From Verrucomicrobiia bacterium (GTDB lineage: Bacteria > Zixibacteria > MSB-5A5 > DSPP01): a stretch of 60,525 bases of DNA. Shown here piece after piece: positions 35,912 to 44,382 of the stretch (positions within the stretch are counted from its first letter, which is position 1; each line of letters starts with the position of its first letter). The translations under genes were made by a program, and so were the position numbers. The stretch spans positions 1 to 60,525 of the forward strand of contig DATLYY010000005.1 in NCBI GenBank assembly GCA_035574275.1, read 5' to 3'. The notes beneath the pieces were generated by a model. It saw only the letters and a list, made by a program, of their open reading frames with translations. It was not told the origin of the DNA and ran no database searches.

Positions 35912-38313
35912 TGAAAAAGCTGCTCAAGGGAGTCCTCTGGATTTTCGGCGGGCTCCTTTTGTTCTGGATTGCCGGAGCCGCGGTTTTATATTTTTACTTC
36001 ACCAAGGAACGAATTTTGGCTTTGGTTTTGCCCAAGGCACAACAGGCCCTCCAGCGGCCGGTTTCCGTGGGGGACGCCTCCTTTTCCGCCTGGGGAAAAA
36101 TCAAGCTCAATTTGACCGACGTCAAAGTAAGAAATAAGCCCGGGTTCAATGATTCGTTGTTGTTTTCCGCCCAAAAAATCGCCGTGGCGGTCAAAATTCT
36201 GCCCCTTTTGAAAAAACAGATTGAGATAACCTCGCTGGAACTGGGCGCTCCGGTGGTCAGCTACGAGGTTCGCCCCAGCGGCAAAAGCAACGTCGCCGAC
36301 TGGTTCGTCCCTTCCACCGATACGCAAAAAACGAAGGGGGGCGGTGCTGTTTTTCTCCTGGTTGAAAATCTGGCGCTCTCCAACGGTCAGCTTCGCTACC
36401 GCAACGACTCCACCGGCACCATTTTGTTCCTTTCCCGATTGAACTGGGAAAGCAAATCGGCCTATCGGGAAGAAGAGAAGAAGCTCGACTTTTCCGGCAA
36501 GCTGACTTCCGGGCTGGTTCGCTACCGCTCCCCCAAACAAAAATTTGAAACGGACAAGCTGGTGCCGGAGATTGCGTACAATTTCGGGTATTCGCTAGAA
36601 CAGGATAAAATGGAGTTTCGCAGCGCCTCCTTCCGCTTCGGCCAGATAGCCCTTCTGGCCTCCGGCGAGCTCTCCGGCCTGCGCGGGAAGAAAAAAGGCC
36701 GCTTCGACATCAAATCGGAGGAATTTTCGGCCGCCGAGCTGAAGGAAAGCTTCGCCGCCTTTCTGCCAGCCGCCGCCAAAGAGTGGAAACTTGCTGGAAA
36801 AGGGAGAGTAAGTGGTCAGATTCGTTTCGCTTCCCCCGTGCAGGGGCAGTTGGGTGTGGTGGTGAACGGCTTCGAGCTTTCCGCACCCGAGGTTAAGGAA
36901 AAAATCAGAATTGAAAAGCTGGAAACGAAAGTCGATTTGGGGGAAAAACGGCTGAATTTGACCACCTCCAACGGTTTCTGGGGCGGAGAGCCGTTTCGCG
37001 TCGACCTGTCCGTCCAGGACTGGGAAAAACAGAATGTTGTTTTGGATTTGAAGGGGAAATTGAACCTGGCCGTTCTGCCCGGGCTTTTGAATATGGCCGA
37101 GACCAAACTCTCCGGCGAACTTTCCCCCGATATCTCACTCTCCGGCTCGGCCAAGAACAAAGAGTCGTTTAGTTTGAACGGCCGGCTGATCGTAAAGAAC
37201 GTGGAATATTCCTCTTCCAAATCAAAATACCCAATCAGTGATTTGAACGCCGACATCGGTTTTTCCGGCAAGGATATCAGCCAGCTCAAGCTGGCCCTCA
37301 AGGCCGGCCGCTCGGACATTTCCATTGACGGCAAAGTGGCCAACGCCGTCGCCTGGGCGGCCACTAAGCGAAAAGTGCCTGCCTCCGCAACCTTCGAATT
37401 CCGTTCGCAGTTTCTGGACTTAGACCAGCTTATGCCGCCGCCGGAGCGGTTGCCCAACGGCAAAGTTAAGGTGGACACCGTTCCCCTTCCGGACTGGAAC
37501 GGCTCGGGCAGTATCTCCATTGGCAAAGGAGTCATCAATAAGCTCCCTTTTTCCAATTTCCGATCGCCAGTTAAAATCGACGACGGCGTCATCCGTATGA
37601 ATGGATTCAAAATGGATATGCTAAACGGTAAGGTGGAAGGGGATTTGACCCGCAATATGGTTGATCTATCCCGGCCGGAGTTCGACGTCAAAATTCAAGC
37701 CAGCGACATCGAGGCCAACGAGCTGTTCTCCGCCGTCACCCCGCTCAAGGGTACGGTGTTCGGTAAAATGAATCTTTCCGGCAATTTCTCTGGCGCCGGC
37801 CTGGTCGCCTCCGAAATCATGCGCTCGATGTCCGCCAACGGCAACTGGAACATCGATTCCGGCAAGCTGGTCCGCTTCGGCCCTTTGGCCAAACTCGGTG
37901 AAAAATTGGGGCAGGACTGGAAAAAGGAACTCCCGCTTAAAAATCTAAAGGCTCTTTTCCGGATGCAGGACGGCCGACTCATATTCAATCCGCTCAATTT
38001 CGGCCTGCCCTTGGGGGATTTCAAATCGACCGGTACGCTGGGGTTGGACGGGGTTTTGGACTTTGTTGTGGATTCCCGGATCACCCCCGAAGCGGCCGAG
38101 CGCTTCGGTCTGCCGCCGGCCCTTTTGGAAATGATGAAAGACCCGCAGGGCAAAATCCCGGTCTCCTTCGCCCTGACCGGCACCGGCGCCGACCCGAAAA
38201 TCAATCTATCCCTCCCCGGCGCTCAGCAGAAAAAAGAAAGCTTGCTTGAAGAGAAAAAAGAGGAACTTAAAGAGAAGGGAAGCGAACTTTTAAAGCGACT
38301 AAAGCCGAAATAA
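35911..38313 (+). CDS. AsmA-family inner-membrane protein
   Basis: 800 residues with an N-terminal anchor (about 10-32) and a very long beta-rich periplasmic region ending in a charged Lys/Glu helix. Segments such as SVGDASFSAWGKIKLNLTDVKV and SGSGLVASEIMRS-like C-terminal repeats match the AsmA/TamB-like group, thought to bridge lipids between membranes in Gram-negative cells. It is followed by LPS genes. No cognate partner protein can be named. Confidence 0.85.
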   Translation: MKKLLKGVLWIFGGLLLFWIAGAAVLYFYFTKERILALVLPKAQQALQRPVSVGDASFSAWGKIKLNLTDVKVRNKPGFNDSLLFSAQKIAVAVKILPLLKKQIEITSLELGAPVVSYEVRPSGKSNVADWFVPSTDTQKTKGGGAVFLLVENLALSNGQLRYRNDSTGTILFLSRLNWESKSAYREEEKKLDFSGKLTSGLVRYRSPKQKFETDKLVPEIAYNFGYSLEQDKMEFRSASFRFGQIALLASGELSGLRGKKKGRFDIKSEEFSAAELKESFAAFLPAAAKEWKLAGKGRVSGQIRFASPVQGQLGVVVNGFELSAPEVKEKIRIEKLETKVDLGEKRLNLTTSNGFWGGEPFRVDLSVQDWEKQNVVLDLKGKLNLAVLPGLLNMAETKLSGELSPDISLSGSAKNKESFSLNGRLIVKNVEYSSSKSKYPISDLNADIGFSGKDISQLKLALKAGRSDISIDGKVANAVAWAATKRKVPASATFEFRSQFLDLDQLMPPPERLPNGKVKVDTVPLPDWNGSGSISIGKGVINKLPFSNFRSPVKIDDGVIRMNGFKMDMLNGKVEGDLTRNMVDLSRPEFDVKIQASDIEANELFSAVTPLKGTVFGKMNLSGNFSGAGLVASEIMRSMSANGNWNIDSGKLVRFGPLAKLGEKLGQDWKKELPLKNLKALFRMQDGRLIFNPLNFGLPLGDFKSTGTLGLDGVLDFVVDSRITPEAAERFGLPPALLEMMKDPQGKIPVSFALTGTGADPKINLSLPGAQQKKESLLEEKKEELKEKGSELLKRLKPK

Positions 38314-38403
38314 GAAGCCGATTACCCAGACCGCTTCAAAAGTAACATCTTGTTCGTTCCTAGGATATCCCTCTCTTTTACGTAAAAAACAAATCCCGCT
38401 TGA

Positions 38404-38439
38404 CAGACACTTCCTTTTCCTTGCTTTTGATTGTGTCTG
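38404..38439. other. Inverted repeat before the acyltransferase gene
   Basis: CAGACAC (38404-38410) and GTGTCTG (38433-38439) are perfect 7-base arms separated by 22 bases. The left arm overlaps TTGACA (38400-38405), but no -10 box is well spaced from it. It could be a regulator site or a weak hairpin; the spacing is too wide for a clear call. Confidence 0.3.
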
Positions 38440-38479
38440 GTATTTTCTTTGAAATGCAAACCGATGAAAGCACAAAATC

Positions 38480-39406
38480 ATGCACAGACTTAAACACCTT
38501 TTTGAATTTCTCGTATTAGATGTCGTTGGCCTGCTTTTTGCCTGCTTGCCAAGAGACTCTGCCGCTTGGCTGGGTCGAAAGTTTGGCGCCATTTATTACC
38601 GGCTTTCCCCCTTCCGCCGCCGGGTGGCGGAAACCAATCTTGAACTTGCGGGATTGAGCCCGTCTTTGGCTAAAGGCGCCTTTGAAAACGTGGGGCTGAC
38701 GATTGCGGAATTCGCCCGCTTCCGGCGACTGGATAAGAATTTCTTTGAAAGCCGGTTTGAGGGGAAAGATATTGAGCATTTGCGAGAAGCGGCAAGAGGA
38801 GGGAAGGGAGTCGTTCTGGTAACCGGCCATTTCGGCAATTGGGAGCTTATCGGGGCCTACATCCGCCAGTCCGGTTTTCCCCTTGATGTAGTGGTAAAAG
38901 AACAGCGTAATCCTTTCGTTGACCGCTGGACTGACAAGAATAGAATGCGGCAGGGAGGGGGCATCATCAAAACCGGCATTGCCACCCGCGCCGTGGTGCG
39001 TTCTTTTTCCGAAGGCCGGCTGGTCGCCTTCGTTTCCGACCAATACGTCGGCGAAGACGGCATTTTGGTCAACTTTATGGGCCGGCCTACAACCGTTTCC
39101 AAAGGCCCGGCCGCTTTTGCCGTGCGGTTGGGGCTTCCCATCATCGTCGGTTTTCTCGTGCGCACGGGGCCATGGAAATTCAAACCGGTGATTTTCCCCG
39201 CACTTTTGCCGAACCCTTCTGCCAACCGGGAAGAGGAGATTCTGCGTCTGACCCAGGCGTACACATCCCTGTTGGAGGAACTGGTGCGAAAGCATCCCGA
39301 CCATTACCTCTGGATGCACCGCAAATGGAAAAATCTGGTCGATTATAAAACCGGCGTTTTCAAATCCGCCTCGCCCATCCAAGGGGAGAAAAAAATACTT
39401 TTCTGA
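38480..39406 (+). CDS. LpxL/HtrB-type lipid A acyltransferase
   Basis: 308 residues, one N-terminal membrane helix (about 8-24). The acyltransferase motif is His117-x4-Glu122 in TGHFGNWELIG; VSDQYVGEDGILVNFMGRPTTVSKGPAAFAVRLG is typical of the late lipid A acyltransferases. It adds a secondary acyl chain to lipid A (or to a related glycolipid) at the inner face of the inner membrane. Heptose transferase waaF follows, supporting an LPS role. Confidence 0.88.
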   Translation: MHRLKHLFEFLVLDVVGLLFACLPRDSAAWLGRKFGAIYYRLSPFRRRVAETNLELAGLSPSLAKGAFENVGLTIAEFARFRRLDKNFFESRFEGKDIEHLREAARGGKGVVLVTGHFGNWELIGAYIRQSGFPLDVVVKEQRNPFVDRWTDKNRMRQGGGIIKTGIATRAVVRSFSEGRLVAFVSDQYVGEDGILVNFMGRPTTVSKGPAAFAVRLGLPIIVGFLVRTGPWKFKPVIFPALLPNPSANREEEILRLTQAYTSLLEELVRKHPDHYLWMHRKWKNLVDYKTGVFKSASPIQGEKKILF

Positions 39407-39451
39407 AGCTTTTTCTTTTCAAATCGCCCCCCAAATACTTTCTTCCCGTTT

Positions 39452-40498
39452 GTGAACCGAATTGCCGTCCGGATGCCCAACTGGCTCGGAGACGCCGTAA
39501 TGGCCACACCGGCCTTACAGGCGCTGCATCAGCTTTTTCCAAATGCCGCTATAACCATCCTTGTCCGTGAAAACCTTGCAGAACTTTTTGCCTCGTGTCC
39601 TTTTGCTGAGGAAGTCATTCCCCTACAGAAGGTTTCGGGCGGACGCAAAATTTCCCGGCTTTTCAGCGCCGCCTCCGCCTTGAAAAAGAAAAAATTTGAT
39701 TTGGCCGTTTGCTTCCCACATTCCTTCTCCTCCGCGATGATGTTCCGGCTGGCCCGTATTCCGCAACGGGTGGGATTCTCCGCCGAAGGGCGCAAAATGT
39801 TCCTTACCCGTTCGCTTCCATATTCCCTTGATGGCGAACGTCCGCACCGTGTCCGTTTTTATTGCCAATTAATCGAGTTAATTGCCGGACAAAAGTTGAG
39901 TATCCCGCCCTTGCAGGTCTGGCCGAGGCGGTTGAATAAGGAAGAGGCGGAAATTTTGGAGAAAAAAGTGGGCGGATTTCACAATCTGGTCTGCATAGCC
40001 CCCGGCTCGGTGGGCCCGGCCAAACGCTGGTTTGCCGGCCGGTTCGCCGAAGTGGTTAAGGAGCTGGTGGGGGCGAAAAAGATGCGGGTGGTTTTGGTTG
40101 GTGCCCCCCACGACCGCCCAAGCTGCGAAGAAGTGGCCCGTTTAACCGGCGCCTCGCCGGTCAATCTGGCGGGTGAAACTTCACTTTTCGAATTGTATTA
40201 TTTGCTCCAGAAAAGCCGCTTGTTTTTGGGGAACGACTCCGGCGCCGGTCATCTGGCGGCCGCCGCCGGAATCCCCGTCGTCGTTTTGGCCGGAGCCGGC
40301 GACCCGGATGAAATCGCCCCCTGGACGGATAAAAAAACAGTTCTGTTTAAAAGGATTTTTTGCTCCCCCTGTTACAGTCCTGCCTGTCGTCGCAAAGACC
40401 ACCCGCTGGAGTGTATGGATTTGATAGGAACGAGCGAGGTTTGCCGGGCCGTCGAACACTGGCTTGAAAAATCGGAAAAACCCGTTGTCGCCCCATAA
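39452..40498 (+). CDS. waaF: LPS heptosyltransferase II (WaaF-like)
   Basis: 348 residues from GTG 39452. The GT9 family fold shows RMPNWLGDAVMATPALQAL at the N-terminus, AFCFPHSFSSAMMFRLA-like transferase segment, VCIAPGSVGPAKRWF, and NDSGAGHLAAAAGIPVV in the nucleotide-sugar binding half. It transfers ADP-heptose onto the LPS inner core. The ADP-heptose makers HldE1/HldE2 are encoded at 50.4-51.9 kb. It overlaps the PfkB gene downstream. Confidence 0.92.
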   Translation: MNRIAVRMPNWLGDAVMATPALQALHQLFPNAAITILVRENLAELFASCPFAEEVIPLQKVSGGRKISRLFSAASALKKKKFDLAVCFPHSFSSAMMFRLARIPQRVGFSAEGRKMFLTRSLPYSLDGERPHRVRFYCQLIELIAGQKLSIPPLQVWPRRLNKEEAEILEKKVGGFHNLVCIAPGSVGPAKRWFAGRFAEVVKELVGAKKMRVVLVGAPHDRPSCEEVARLTGASPVNLAGETSLFELYYLLQKSRLFLGNDSGAGHLAAAAGIPVVVLAGAGDPDEIAPWTDKKTVLFKRIFCSPCYSPACRRKDHPLECMDLIGTSEVCRAVEHWLEKSEKPVVAP

Positions 40499-41408
40499 AA
40501 TCGCCGTCCTTGGCTCCATCAACGAGGACTTCATCATCCACAAACGAAAACAAAAGCATTCCTATGGGGGTATTTTATACAACCTCGTCGCCCTCGCTTC
40601 ACTTTTGCCGGAGACCAAAATTCATCCCGTCGCCTTTCTTGGAAAAAACGTTTGGCCAAAAGTTGGAAATCTTACCCCGGGTTTGAACAATCTGGACTGG
40701 CACCATGCTCGGAAACTGAAACAAAAAACCAATCAGGTCCGCCTCCTTTATCTGCCAAACGGCGAGAAACGGGAAATCCTGAAGCATCCGGTTCCCAAAT
40801 TCGCTTGGTCGGATTTGAGGCCGGCCCTGCAGGGGGATGCCCTATTGCTCAATTTCATTTCCGGCTGGGAAATCTCTCCCCGATTGTTTCAGAAGTTTCG
40901 CCGTAAATACGCCGGCGTCATCCATGTTGATTATCATTCGCTGCTTCTGGGAATCCGGAAAAATGGAGCGCGGTTCAGGAGGATTCCAAAAGATTGGCCG
41001 GTCTTTTTGGATGCCGACTTCGTCCAAATGAACCAGCGGGAATGGGAACTGGTGGCCGGAACGCCTTTCAGCCGGAAGAACCTGATTCGTTTTTGCCGCC
41101 GATGGGGAAGGAAAAAATGGCAGGTTATAATCGTCACCCTCGCCGAAATAGGAGCGGTTTTGGCCTATCGCAACAAAACGCTTTCCGCAATTTCCTGTCC
41201 GGCTCCAAGAGTGAAAAACCCGGAGCAAACCGGCGCGGGGGATTTCTTCGCCGCCGGTTTTCTTTCCGCAACGCTGAAAGGAAAAAGCTGGAAAGCCGCC
41301 TTGCGGCAGGCCGTCCGCACGGCGAGTTGGAAGTGCCGGTATGAAGGAATCGAAAGCGTGCTGGAGCACAGGCACGAGCTTAAACGGTTCTTGACTCCGC
41401 GCAAATAG
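40485..41408 (+). CDS. PfkB-family carbohydrate/nucleoside kinase
   Basis: 307 residues from TTG 40485; TTG 40464 would overlap waaF by 35 bases. The ribokinase-like fold shows KIAVLGSINEDFI at the start and the catalytic GAGD at about 250-253 in QTGAGDFFAAGF. Family-conserved GG near residue 30 is degenerate (SYGGILYN), so substrate is unclear. Placement behind waaF suggests sugar metabolism linked to LPS, which is only inference. Confidence 0.8.
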   Translation: MSPHKIAVLGSINEDFIIHKRKQKHSYGGILYNLVALASLLPETKIHPVAFLGKNVWPKVGNLTPGLNNLDWHHARKLKQKTNQVRLLYLPNGEKREILKHPVPKFAWSDLRPALQGDALLLNFISGWEISPRLFQKFRRKYAGVIHVDYHSLLLGIRKNGARFRRIPKDWPVFLDADFVQMNQREWELVAGTPFSRKNLIRFCRRWGRKKWQVIIVTLAEIGAVLAYRNKTLSAISCPAPRVKNPEQTGAGDFFAAGFLSATLKGKSWKAALRQAVRTASWKCRYEGIESVLEHRHELKRFLTPRK

Positions 41409-41477
41409 CGGTCTAAATTGGGCGCTTTACCAAATGCCGGGTATCTTCCGTCGGCACCAAAGAGTTTTGGAGGAAAT

Positions 41478-42920
41478 GTGAAAGAAGAGTTGCTGGACGT
41501 AATCAAATACCTGAAATCCAAAAAGGTGGACTATGCGGATGCCCGGCATGTCCGCGCCCAGGCCGAAACCATCGTGGTCAAAGACGGCAAGGTGGAATCC
41601 CTTTCCCGTTTGAACGACGCCGGCTTTGGCATCCGCGTATTGATAGGCGGCGGCTGGGGATTTGCCTCCAGTTCCAAGCTCTCCGGGGCCGAAATGAGAA
41701 AAACGGCCAACCAGGCCTTGGAAATCGCCCGGGCCTCGGCCACCGTGGCCAAGGAAAAAGTCCGTCTGGCCCCCGTGGAATCCTACCGGGATAAATTCGT
41801 CACCGCCGTCCGCAAGGACCCTTTTTTGGTTTCCCTGGATGACAAAATCAATCTTCTCGTCTCCTGCTGCGATATATTGAAAAAACATCCCAAAATCGTG
41901 GTGGCGGAGGCAACGATGAACTTTTTTGACACGGAGAAAATTTTCGTTTCCACCGAGGGCTCGATCATCGAGCAGAAAATCCTCGAATCGGGTGCCGGCT
42001 ACACGGCCACAGCGGCGGACGAGGGAAACCTTCAGCGCCGTAGCTACCCAAACTCCCACGGCGGCGACTTCGCCACCCGCGGCTGGGAATTTATCGAGGA
42101 GATGGATTTGTTGGGAAACGCCGAGCGGGTGCGCGACGAGGCCGTGGCACTGCTTTCCGCGCCGAACTGCCCCGCCGGAAAAAAAGATATTATCATCACC
42201 GGCTCCCAGATGGCTTTGCAGGTGCACGAATCCTGCGGCCACCCGATTGAACTCGACAGGGTCTTGGGCACAGAAATCTCTTTGGCCGGCGGCAGCTTTA
42301 TGACGCTTGACAAATTGGGGAAGTTGCGTTACGGCTCCGGCCGGGTGAACATCGTCGCCGACGCCACCACGCCGGGCGGTTTGGGCACCTTCGGCTATGA
42401 CGACGAGGGAGTAAGAGCCCAGCGCGCCGACATCATCCGGGAAGGGCTCTTCGTCGGCTATTTGACCTCCCGCGAAACGGCTCCCATCATCGGCGCTTCC
42501 TCCAACGGCACGATGCGGGCCGACGGCTGGAATCGGATCCCCTTAATCCGGATGACCAATATCAACCTTTTGCCGGGAGAATGGACGCTGGCCGACTTGA
42601 TTGCCGATACGAAAGACGGGCTTCTAATCGACACCAACAAAAGCTGGTCGATTGACGACCGGCGGCTGAATTTCCAATTCGGCTGCGAGGCGGCCTGGGA
42701 AATCAAGGACGGAAAAGTAGGTCAATTGTACCGCAACCTGATGTACACCGGCATCACCCCGGAGTTCTGGAACTCCTGCGATGCCGTCACGAACGAGAAA
42801 CACTGGCACGTCTGGGGGGTTCCGAACTGCGGCAAAGGGGAGCCGATTCAAACCGCCCACGTGGCGCACGGCGCCTCGCCGGCCCGTTTCCGGGGCGTAA
42901 CGGTGGGAGCGACCCGATGA
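41478..42920 (+). CDS. tldD: TldD-type metallopeptidase
   Basis: 480 residues from GTG 41478, with GGAGGAA just upstream. The zinc site His250-Glu251-x3-His255 lies in HESCGHPIELD. TldD works as a heterodimer with TldE, which has lost the zinc site; the pair removes residues from unfolded peptides and matures some ribosomally made peptides such as microcin B17. The next gene is its partner, overlapping by 4 bases. Confidence 0.92.
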   Translation: MKEELLDVIKYLKSKKVDYADARHVRAQAETIVVKDGKVESLSRLNDAGFGIRVLIGGGWGFASSSKLSGAEMRKTANQALEIARASATVAKEKVRLAPVESYRDKFVTAVRKDPFLVSLDDKINLLVSCCDILKKHPKIVVAEATMNFFDTEKIFVSTEGSIIEQKILESGAGYTATAADEGNLQRRSYPNSHGGDFATRGWEFIEEMDLLGNAERVRDEAVALLSAPNCPAGKKDIIITGSQMALQVHESCGHPIELDRVLGTEISLAGGSFMTLDKLGKLRYGSGRVNIVADATTPGGLGTFGYDDEGVRAQRADIIREGLFVGYLTSRETAPIIGASSNGTMRADGWNRIPLIRMTNINLLPGEWTLADLIADTKDGLLIDTNKSWSIDDRRLNFQFGCEAAWEIKDGKVGQLYRNLMYTGITPEFWNSCDAVTNEKHWHVWGVPNCGKGEPIQTAHVAHGASPARFRGVTVGATR

Positions 42921-44269
42921 TTGGAAAAAGCAAAATCTTCGCCGCGCTTGAACCGTTGTTGAAGAAATCGGGCGCGGATGAGGCGGAAGCGGTTTTCGTC
43001 GGCTCCAATTCCGGCTTGACCCGCTATGCCAACTCAATCATCCACCAAAACGTGGCGGAAAACAATTCCCGCGTTTACTTTCGTGTTGTTCTGGGAAAGA
43101 AAATCGGCGTGGCCTCCACGAATACCTTTGAAAAGCCGGACCTCTCCCGGGCTTTGAACGCCGCTTTGGAAATCGCCCGCCACCAGTTGGAGCTGCCCCA
43201 CTTCAACGGCCTGCCGGAGAAGCAGAAATATCCAAAATTGACTTCCTATTACAAGGCCACGGCCGCTTTCGGTCCCAAGGAGCGGGCAGCGGTTTTGAAA
43301 AAGATTTTTGAAAAGGCCGCCAAGCAAAATTTGCAGGCCTACGGCTCGCTCAAAACTGGCGAGGGGGAGCTGGCGGTCCTGAACACCAACGGCATCCGGG
43401 CCTACCAGCCCACCACCACCGCCTCCATCAATTTAATCACGATGTCGGACGACTCCTCCGGCTATTCCGAAGGGCTGGCGCAGAACGTGAAGAGACTGGA
43501 CTTCGACGAACTGGCGGAAACCTCCATCGAAAAGTGTTTGACCGCCCGCCATCCCAAAGAAGTCCCGCCGGGAAAGTACGAAGTGGTTTTGGAGCCGGTG
43601 GCGGTGGGGAATCTGTTCGAATGGCTCTCCTTCGTTTCCTTCGGCTCGGTCGCCTTTCAGGAAAAGTCCTCCTGCCTGGCAGGAAAAATCGGCCAGCAGG
43701 TCTTCGGCCCGAACGTTACCATCTACGATGACGCCACGGATTCAACGGCCCTCCCATTTCCTTTCGATTTCGAAGGGACGGCCAAAAAGAAGGTGACGAT
43801 GGTGGACAAAGGCATAGCCAAGGGAGTGGTGTACGACAGTTTGACGGCCGCCAAGGAAGGAAAAAAGTCCACCGGCCACGCCCTGACGCCGGACGCTTCC
43901 GCTCAGGGGGCGGTTCCCATGCATATCGGAATGAAGGGCGGCAGCGCCACGCTTGCCAAAATGGTCAAAAACGTCGGCAAGGGGCTTTTGGTCACCCGCT
44001 TCCATTACTTAAACGGCTTTTTGGACCCACCCCAGGCCACGATGACCGGTATGACCCGTGACGGTGTTTTTCTGATCGAGAATGGCCAAATCAAGCACGG
44101 GGTCAAAAACCTGCGCTTTACCGAAAGCATGGTGAAGGCCTTCTCCAACGTGGTGGAGTTGTCCCGCGAAAAGAAGCTCGTCAATACCTGGTGGGACGCC
44201 GTGGGCGGCATCCACGTCCCCGCCCTCCGCATCCGGGAGTTCACCTTCAGCGGCAAAACGGACTTTTAA
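42917..44269 (+). CDS. pmbA: TldE/PmbA partner subunit
   Basis: 450 residues, ATG overlapping the TldD stop. The sequence follows the TldD fold but has no HExxxH, as usual for TldE/PmbA. GMTRDGVFLIENGQIKHGVKNLRFTESM marks the conserved C-terminal region. It probably forms the heterodimeric metallopeptidase with the upstream TldD. No RiPP precursor was seen nearby. Confidence 0.92.
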   Translation: MIGKSKIFAALEPLLKKSGADEAEAVFVGSNSGLTRYANSIIHQNVAENNSRVYFRVVLGKKIGVASTNTFEKPDLSRALNAALEIARHQLELPHFNGLPEKQKYPKLTSYYKATAAFGPKERAAVLKKIFEKAAKQNLQAYGSLKTGEGELAVLNTNGIRAYQPTTTASINLITMSDDSSGYSEGLAQNVKRLDFDELAETSIEKCLTARHPKEVPPGKYEVVLEPVAVGNLFEWLSFVSFGSVAFQEKSSCLAGKIGQQVFGPNVTIYDDATDSTALPFPFDFEGTAKKKVTMVDKGIAKGVVYDSLTAAKEGKKSTGHALTPDASAQGAVPMHIGMKGGSATLAKMVKNVGKGLLVTRFHYLNGFLDPPQATMTGMTRDGVFLIENGQIKHGVKNLRFTESMVKAFSNVVELSREKKLVNTWWDAVGGIHVPALRIREFTFSGKTDF

Positions 44270-44280
44270 TTTGATTTGTG

Positions 44281-44330
44281 GGGACGGTTTGCGAACCCCC
44301 TCATACTTGCAGGCCGGGCTCCAGTCCGGC
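44281..44330 (+). repeat. Intergenic palindromic repeat remnants
   Basis: GCCGG...CCGGC (44313-44330) forms a hairpin, preceded by a GGGACGGTTTGCGAACCCCC-like stretch. Both resemble dispersed repeat palindromes elsewhere in the window (46461, 54602, 60042), but this copy is degraded. It separates pmbA from the next gene. Confidence 0.45.
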
Positions 44331-44382
44331 TTTAACTCCCAACAAATCTGAAACTTACCCCCCTTCGGGGGCGTATGATGAG